Below the pieces are notes generated by a model. The model was not told the origin of the DNA. It searched no databases and was given only the letters and a program-made list of their open reading frames with translations. 64,000 bases of DNA from NCBI GenBank assembly GCA_963920525.1, contig OY986436.1, positions 8,080,001-8,144,000 on the forward strand, in the 5' to 3' direction. Made by a program: the position numbers and the translations under genes. The first letter of the stretch is position 1. Every line of letters begins with the position of its first letter. The DNA is from Dichetophora obliterata (taxonomy: Eukaryota; Arthropoda; Insecta; Diptera; Sciomyzidae). Of the stretch, positions 56,756-64,000 are shown piece by piece.

Positions 56756-57252
56756 TAATATATATATATGTATAAGCAATTATTTTAAAACCATTCCACT
56801 ATACTCAGTTATTAGTCATGACCAGGGTTCAGATGACTTAAAAAACTGCAAAAAATTACCTAAAAAAATGACAAAAATTACCTAAAAATTGCAGAAAATG
56901 ACCTAAAAACTAACAAAAATTAACTAAAAAATGCAAGTTATTGCATAAAAAATAAACAAAAAATTTAGCCTTAAAAATAAAACATTACTAAATTAAAATT
57001 TATTTTATACTAGCATATCCTGAGTTTTTATCTAACACTTGTTTCATTTTTCTCATACCCTTTCGTCAGTTTCACCACGCGCAGAGCTTTTTTTTTCACT
57101 GAAGTCTATTAACAAAGCTGCTCCTTTGTCGAGAGATAACGTTTTTGATTGAAGGGACTCTAGTGTTGAAGGAATATGTTTAAAAATTTACATTTTGACA
57201 TTTTTTAGTACGAAAAAAAAAAATATTTAAAAATTACACTAAAAATAAAAAA

Positions 57253-57463
57253 CGTCCAAAAATGACAATAAAATATCTTAAGAATCTCTCAAAATGACCA
57301 AAAAATGCCCTAAATGTAGTAAAAATGACCTGAAAACTAAAAACGATGAAATAAATCAATAACGTCCAAAAATGACAATAATATATCTTAAAAATCTCTA
57401 AAAATGACCAAAAAAATGCCCTAAATCTAGTAAAAATGACCTGAAAACTAAAAACGATGAAAA
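57253..57463 (+). repeat. Two copies of a 110-bp tandem unit inside the hAT-like MITE
   Basis: CGTCCAAAAATGACAATA starts the units at 57253 and 57363. Both go on through ATGCCCTAAAT, AGTAAAAATGACCTGAAAAC and AACGATGAA. Confidence 0.85.
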
Positions 57464-57593
57464 ATGATGAAGCAATGTCCTAAAAACTGTTCATATTTGG
57501 AATTTAGGAAACATAAATGGACGTTTTAAATAAGCAGGAAATGTCTTAGAGCCAGCAGAAAAAATATGACATGTCATCGAAATCCCAGCCCTG

Positions 57594-58354
57594 TAGCTCG
57601 TTCTTGTAACTCGTACCGATCGCAGTTACCGATCCATGTTACCGTTTTGACATCACTCTGACGTAATTCTCACCTACACTGTTTGTGTAATAATCTCAAT
57701 CGATTTCTGTTCGATTCGTTTGTTCCAAATCGATAAGTTGTCACATGTTCTTATTTCACTTCAATAGAATCTTTCAAAAAAGTGTTTGTGTAAGAAAAAT
57801 ATATCGATAAAACTTCATGTGTTTCTCACTCACTCTGCGGCAAGTGAGAATTCTATCGATCTGTATAAATGACAGTAATGTTGTGTATATATGAAATAAC
57901 AAGTACTCGCAATTAATATTCTAAAACAGGTACTTTCGTTTAAGTTACATTTTTTTATTGTCATACCCTGATTATAATGCTGTTTTTGTTTTAATTTTCA
58001 AGGTAATGCGATTTAAAAAGAATGCCCATTTACATAAAAGAAGGAAATTTAAGAGCCAAAATATTTATTAGAGCAATGCAAAAGAACCCGGTTGCAATTA
58101 TTTGCTAAGTTTTTATTACACATCACTTATTGTCAAATTATTTACATTCATAATAGTTAATTATTTCCGCATTGCCATTTGACTCAATTTCGCAACGTTT
58201 CTTCTCGATTTGTGTTCTTTTTCATCACGGACCGAATTTTTACCAATTGCAACGTACACAAATATTAGTTGTCACGAAATCGGTTACTAGGGATCGATAA
58301 CGCGTGACGTCACACAAATCGGTAACTTGCCTATTTTATTACAAGAACGAGCTA
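57594..58354. mobile_element. MITE with TAGCTCGTTCTTGTAA ends and TTACCGAT repeats
   Basis: TAGCTCGTTCTTGTAA opens the left end, and its complement closes the right end. CTG lies before (57591-57593) and after (58355-58357), consistent with a 3-bp target duplication at the end of the hAT-like MITE. Inside, (A/G)TTACCGAT recurs in both orientations near each end, like clustered binding sites. No coding gene. Confidence 0.8.
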
Positions 58355-58365
58355 CTGGTCATGAC

Positions 58366-59259
58366 GCATGAGTGTTCTAAACAGTTTAACCCAATAGGAA
58401 ATGGAAACATATATCCAAAACATGCAAAATCAAAATCCATGCATGGGAAGGTGTTCAAGATGAAACAGAAATTCAAATCAAATGAAATTTAACGCAATCC
58501 ACCATAACATAAAAGTTCTTTATTGTTATTCTTTACACATTCATACAAAATAAATTTTTTCTTCTTGGTATGTTAAATATGAAATGTTACTGAGAATTAT
58601 TTTTAACCTGAGTACCTGAAAGTACTAAGAGCTGATGAAATTATGACAAACCAATTCTATTTTTGTAACATAACGCGTCCGTTTTTGCGTGCTTATAACT
58701 TTGGACTATTCTTCTGATCGCTTCCATCTTTTAAACTTAATATGAGAGTACCAACCAAAAACCAAAACAGGACAAAGTTTAAATTTTTCTTGCTTTCCTT
58801 TATTTTTAGCAATATTAAAGGAGTACGAACGTTACGTGCGCCACTATGAAAATGCCCATATGATATATAAATATGATAGCCAAGACCTTCAACTAGCTTA
58901 TCTTCTTCTGTGGATGTGTTTTAAGTTAATCGCATTGATGTAATAGACCAGCCTTCCAGCTCTGAGCCTAATTAGGTTTGCTGCTGCTGCTGCTCGATTT
59001 CCTTACATGCCAGTTCTTCTTTTGCACACAGTTTCTTATAGCATGTTTTTAATTTTTATGATTAGCTTAAGCTTGTTTTAAGAACTTGTACTATTTAATA
59101 AAAAAAAATCGCTTACAGTAGCATTAGCGAATGACCAAATACTTTTCTAAGAGCTCTTATAACGAATAACTTGACACTTATAAACATCTTACTTTTTTAA
59201 GACAATTTTTTGACAACTATAACAAAATCATGAAATCGCGAGCGTCACTGATAGATGCG
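58366..59259. other. Non-coding stretch
   Basis: No recognisable gene. A CTGCTGCTGCTG run lies at 58981-58993. Probably host sequence. Confidence 0.35.
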
Positions 59260-59264
59260 ACGAA

Positions 59265-59695
59265 CTGGAAAGAGGAAATTTTGCAGCAGATGCCATTCTT
59301 TTCGGTGTTCCTTACATACCTGAAGAGAATTTAACAATGTCTTTTTAAAGATTATGCAATTCTATAAATTGTAAACCACCAGCTTTAAAATTTAATTTTT
59401 AGACTTCGCCCTCGTAACCAATCTTCAGATCCACCCATTTTAATAAAATTTAAATCACCACAAGATAAAAATTTGATTTTTAAATGCATTGGTGCTCTGC
59501 GTAAGACCCAGAGTACGCAAATTAGTCTTCGCGATGTAGGCTTAGACTCAGACGAGCACATCTTTATGAACGAGAGTCTTACATTGAGAAACCGTACGCT
59601 CTTCCAACAAGCCGCTCGTAGGAAACGACACAAGCAGCTTTTCTCCGTTTTTTCAAGGCATGGCTCTGTTTTGGTGACAGAAATAAAGTAAAAAT
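59265..59695 (+). pseudogene. ORF1 remnant of a second CR1-like element
   Basis: Fragments in different frames match the RRM-like and C-terminal parts of ORF1 proteins: ADAILFGVPYIPEENL near 59285-59330, then IFMNESLTLRNRTLFQQAAR and KQLFSVFSRHGSVLV at 59560-59680. They align with IYVNEGLTKANAHILQAALR and RFSAVFSRRGLVHI of the ORF1 at 3461-4732. The PHD finger and coiled coil are not found. Several stops lie between the pieces. Confidence 0.7.
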
Positions 59696-60196
59696 GGGAA
59701 CGCTATAAAAATAATTTACGAAAATCAATTATATGGCATTGCGGAGAAGCTTGAGCAGCCAGCAGAATTTTTGGTGGCGATATGCAGCGTGATATCTTAA
59801 TTATCTTTTAAGGAAATTTTAATTGTATTTCTTTTGTATTTAAATTGTATTGTGTCCCAAAATATTTAAAAAGATTTTTTCATTGTGTTTTTTCTGTTAA
59901 CTCTTCTTCTGTTTAAACTCTCTCTTTTTAAATTACTATTGATCTCGTTTTTGATTCACATTACGTTTAATATAGTGTCCGAATATTTTCACTCTATTTA
60001 TTTAACTTTGCCTTGTAAACCTTTACTATCTTTCTCTGTTCTATTAAATTTTTTAATATAGTATCTTCTGTCTGTGTATTGCATGTATCGCGTAATAGTA
60101 TATTTCAATATTTAATGTAGCGCAAACTTATGGGGCAACATACATATATCGCATTCTTTGCTTAATATAATTTTTAAAATTAATTAATTAATTAAC

Positions 60197-62783
60197 ATGT
60201 GCCATTTAAATGCTCAGAGTCTTAAACACAAAATTGATGACTTGCGATTTCTTGTTAATAATAGCTCTATTGACATCATCTGTTTGTCTGAAACGTGGCT
60301 TAAGATGGAGATGAGCGGTGGTCTGTTCAAGGCTAATAATTATAATTTGGTTCGAGCCGATAGACATAGTAAAACTGACGGGGGTTTGTATTTATATAAA
60401 AAGCTTACATAAGTTTCGCATTGTCAAATTATCCAATTCGAACGATGTTTTTGAGTTCATTTTTGTTGACTGTTGTTGATTGTTCACTGGAATCTGGTAA
60501 TTTATTAATTGGCTGCATATATATGGCTCCTAATATTGCTAATTCTACACTTCTATGGGACGCACTGGAAGAAATTGCTCCTCGTTTCTCGAACATTGTT
60601 TTATGTGGAGACTTTAATCTAAACTTACTGAATAACGCTAATAAACCGTTTATGGACATGGTTGAACAATTCAACTTGAAATTTGCGAACCAGCAAATTC
60701 CAACTCATTTTAGACCTAACTGCTTACCATCTCTTTTAGATTTGTTCTTGGTTTCTCATATTAACTTAATATTACACTATGACCAACTACCTGTACCGGC
60801 TTTTTCACATCACGATTTAGTTTTTCTATCTTTAAACACCATTCCAACTGCTAGTAATGAAATTTCGTACAGTTAAATAACTTTTTTTTCGAATGCCAGA
60901 ATTTAGATTGGTCATTAATCTACGCCACAAACGATACTACTTGATACTACTTGTAAAGTTGAAGTTTTATATAACAACATCTGCACCCTATTTACTCATC
61001 ATGTTCCAGCCAAAACAAAGAAATTTAAATGTAGCAGTTACCCATGGTTCACTCAAGAAGTAAAATGTCTTATTGAAAAGCGGGACACTTTTTACACAAG
61101 ATGGAAACGTTATAGATGCTCTAGTATCTATACTGAATTTAAATGTGCATGTAACGCTGTAACTGCCATCATTCGCAGAAATAAAAAATCTTTTTATGAA
61201 AATAGATTTGCTAGATGTCGCTCCAGCTCCTCATTTTGGAAAAACATACGCCAAGCTGGGCTCTCTGAGGAATCGCAAAATATTCCAAATAGCGTTAATC
61301 TGGATCATCTTAATAGAAAATTTATACAGCCAGCTAGTTCAACCATCAGCGTACACTTCTCTGTTCCTAGAAGCTCTGCTGATGGTGCATTTGCATTGTC
61401 GTGTGTTGACGCAATAAGTGTTGGTGAAGTTATTCTCAAAATTAAATCTAAAGCCATAGGCTCAGATGGAGTTCATACTGAATTTGTTAAAAATTATTTT
61501 ACCTGCCATTCTTGGTCATATAACGTACATTTTTAATACTACAATAACAACGTCAAAATTTCCTTCTTTGTGGAAAATATCGAAAATTCTTCCACTACAA
61601 AAATCAACATCATCTAATATTACCGAATATCGTCCAATAGCAATAATTCCATTTCTTAGCAAATACTTTGAAATTATTTTAAGCAATCAATTAAAAACGT
61701 ATTTTTATCATAATAAGCTTATCACAAAACACCAATCTGGCTTTCGTGCGAAACATAGTTGTACTACAGCGCTTCTTAAAGTATGTAAAGACATAAGGTC
61801 CAGTTTAGATAAAAATATGTTGTGTTTAATAGTGTTTTTAGATTTTTCGAAAGCCTTCGATTGTATTGACCATAAGCTGCTTGTACAAAAACTTGGCGCT
61901 CAGTTCTTATTTCATAGCTCCCTGTGCAATTTGATGACTTCATACCTTAGTAATCGTACATAGTACGTCTATTCAATTAATAAATGCTCGTCAAACCTAA
62001 AGGTCTTATCTGGTGTACCTCAGGGCTCCGTTTTAGGTCCTTTGCTATTTTCAACTTTTATCAATGACATTGTTAATTGTTTCACTACGTGTGAACATCA
62101 TATATATGCTGATGACCACTGCTTCAAGTGAAATTAATGCGGAGTTGAACAAAGTTTTCCAATGGCCATTAGAAAATGGATTGAGTCTCAATCCAACTAA
62201 AACCAAAGCGATGCTTATCGATAGGCGTACGGTAAATGAAGAGAGTCCTCCTCTTTACCTTAGTAATTCTTCAATCGAGTATGTTGAATGTTTGAAAAAT
62301 CTTGGAGTATACCTGAATAATAATTTTACATGGAGTACTCATATAAACCGAGTAGTCGCAAAGACTTATGGTGCCTTGAGTGGTCTAAGCCCAACCTATC
62401 AATATTTGTCATCCGATGTTAAACTTAGACTTGTAAAGTCCTTCATTCTACCCATAATGATGTATAGTTGTGAACTTTTTTCAAGCATGGACCAGGAGTC
62501 AAATCGGGAGCTAAATGTTGCCTTTAATAGTTGTGCTAGATTTATTTTTAACATCAATAGACAAACTCATACCTCTACCTTCACAAATAAAATTACTGGT
62601 TGCTATAAAATAAAGAGAACTGCGCAACTAATATTACCAGTACATAAATACTTATTAACCTCCAGACATTTCTTTGTGCATGCGATAAATCTGTGGAATG
62701 CTCTCCTCACTAATATAAAAACATCAGGCAACGCAAACACATTCAAACAAAAACTCTTTCAGCATTTTAGTATCTCTCAATAA
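60197..62783 (+). pseudogene. Degraded ORF2 of the second CR1-like element
   Basis: Endonuclease: CHLNAQSLKHKID, CLSETWLK and VRADRHSK (60197-60412), then GCIYMAPN, LCGDFNLNLL, SLLDLFLV and SHHDLVFLS after a frame change (60421-60876). The linker (PWFTQEVKCLIEKRD, KSKAIGSDGVHTEF) runs in another frame near 61010-61480. Reverse transcriptase: EYRPIAIIPFLSKYFE, HQSGFRAKHSCTTALL and FLDFSKAFDCIDHKLL (61466-61963), a TAG, then SGVPQGSVLGPLLF and HIYADD near 62110 in the same frame. A deletion or frameshift leads to 62064-62783 with the C-terminal region (NLWNALLTNIK). At least four breaks. The 3' UTR ends in an ATAAATAAATAAA tail at about 63053-63070. Confidence 0.85.
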
Positions 62784-63439
62784 CTTCTTTTCTCCACTCC
62801 GTTTCCACTTTCTCACTTTGCTTTCCTCCTTTTAAACTTTTATTTTATCTTGCCAAGTCAGGGTAATTTATATTTTATATTTTAAAATTTTATACTTTAT
62901 ACTTTTATTTTGATCATAATATGTAATCCTAATTTATAATTTTATTTAACTACAACAATCATGTTTGCTTTTATTGCTATTATTTGCATATACAATTGTT
63001 AAATGTTTGTACTTACTAAAAAGAGAAATTTTATTTGTACAATGAATTCTTTTATAAATAAATAAATAAAATTTGTGGTGTGGTGAAAAAACTGCTTCTA
63101 CCTGGATAATTACATCATGGATATATGTTGAAATATCCATGCTGCATGCTGCTCTATTTTCTACTGGGTGTTTCTACTGATGAGCAGTGTGGCCACGAGC
63201 TTAAAAAAAAGAAAGCTAAAACTGCCAAAAAAAAAAGTCAAAACAAGCTAAATGACTTGAAAAAACAAGCTAAAAAACAACCAGATATTTTTCATACAAT
63301 TTTAAGGTTTTTTTTTTAATTTTTAACATAAATTTATTTATAATATAGGTACTAGACCGTATCAAAATAAAATTTGCTGCACACCATCTAATTCGAAGCA
63401 TTTTTGGAAGGTAATTCCGAAGATTTTTGTTTATCAAAC

Positions 63440-63870
63440 GTTTCGTCATATCTTCGAAATTTACAGTCCGATCTAAATATATGGTATATCGATATTTTTG
63501 TCTTGAGAAGAGTATTTTTGTTTTGCTCCAAAGGTCATTGAACTCAAGTACCCCTTTTAAGTACTTATCAACCAAATCTCAGTTCTTACCATCCTTATGT
63601 ACCACCAATGTCAGAAAATTTAAGCTCGCATAAAATAATTAACCTTTTCTTATGTAAGTATTTCAATTATTTTAGTAGATATATTTAACAAAATTTTTAA
63701 TTTATTTTGCCGAACGTAGGAACCGTTTTAAATTTTTCGTCATAGCTTCTGCATTTAGAGTTTGATCTTAAAGCATGATGCATGTATCGATGTTTGTTTT
63801 TTAAGGACACCAATTTTTTTTGCTCCAAAGGTCAGTGATATCAAGTACTCCGTTCTAGTACTTTAAACTT
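63440..63870 (+). repeat. ~295-bp tandem repeat, two diverged copies
   Basis: TTCGTCAT, TATCGAT and TTGCTCCAAAGGTCA followed by TCAAGTAC occur at about 63444-63560 and again at about 63737-63860. Further copies may lie beyond the window. Upstream, 63160-63330 has AAGCTAAAA-type short repeats, with no gene. Confidence 0.7.
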
Positions 63871-64000
63871 CTAAAACATGATTTTTTAAAAAAAGTAAAT
63901 CAAATAAAAAGTTTTGAAACCGTTGCCCATCAATTTGAAGGTCCTGCTGTCACTAGCCCTTTAAAATTAGCTTTACTTAACTTAAATTCACGAAGTGTTT

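Larger units (their letters stand above)
56823..58357. mobile_element. hAT-like MITE (56823-57593) with 8-bp target duplication
   Basis: Starts CAGGGTTCAGATGAC and ends with the near-complement of CAGGGCTGGGATTTCGATGA, the CAGGG form of hAT ends. The 8-base GTCATGAC lies just before (56815-56822), and again at 58358-58365 just beyond a second MITE inserted at its last base. Removing that MITE restores CAGCCCTG next to GTCATGAC exactly. The interior is (ATGACCTAAAAA)-like tandem sequence, with no gene. Confidence 0.8.

Overview
The window is AT-rich nuclear DNA from an insect, most likely a higher fly (Brachycera). A tephritid would fit, but the species cannot be named from this sequence. The clues are a DD41D mariner, a PHD-finger CR1-type retrotransposon, several lineages of degraded non-LTR elements, a Helitron, a piggyBac copy, palindromic MITEs, and CAA/AC/AG microsatellites. 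I see no convincing host protein-coding exon, no rRNA and no functional tRNA. The region reads as intergenic or intronic DNA filled with nested mobile elements.

Layout, left to right. 0.04-4.8 kb: near-complete CR1-group retrotransposon on the minus strand, with ORF1 open and ORF2 broken by one stop. 5.07-5.41 kb: small foldback repeat. 5.75-9.02 kb: DNA transposon with ~390-bp inverted ends around a decayed gene of an SDEHGERFHQ-type family. 9.22-10.53 kb: mariner broken by one TGA. 12.55-12.79 kb: MITE. 13.06-21.44 kb: a nest. Outer tandem repeats surround a 2.8-kb transposon carrying an intact 618-codon DUF7869-like transposase candidate, and that transposon holds a 3'-truncated Ty3/gypsy retrotransposon (5' LTR, gag, pol). 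22.1-23.05 kb: non-LTR 3' fragment. 23.1-25.3 kb: composite with two inner MITEs. 25.65-26.45 kb: ~240-bp dimeric satellite ending in an inverted unit. 26.8-28.5 kb: non-LTR reverse transcriptase with one frameshift. 28.5-31.4 kb: 85-bp minisatellite, then a large repeat with a nested hairpin MITE.

31.4-37.0 kb is mostly unique DNA with local repeats. 37.0-39.2 kb is a piggyBac element scrambled by an inverted duplication and an internal deletion. 39.7-47.8 kb holds MITEs, a 1.5-kb foldback element, an element made of TTCGTA/TACGAA motifs, a non-LTR fragment and three tRNA-like SINE candidates. 47.9-51.2 kb is a degraded non-LTR element probably inserted into a TCAAG-rich repeat. 52.77-53.88 kb is a 5'-truncated RNase H-type non-LTR insertion with a 12-bp target duplication and an open frame. 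54.68-56.31 kb is a non-autonomous Helitron. 56.43-56.76 kb is a near-perfect palindromic MITE. 56.82-58.36 kb is a hAT-like MITE with a second MITE inserted at its end, readable to the base from two target duplications. 59.2-63.07 kb is a second, more decayed CR1-like element. 63.4-63.9 kb is a ~295-bp tandem repeat running toward the window edge.

The genes do not form a pathway. Each belongs to a separate mobile element, and their nesting gives a relative order of insertion. The best candidates for under-described biology are the two DNA transposons at 5.7-9.0 and 13.6-20.6 kb, whose proteins do not belong to textbook superfamilies that I can name.
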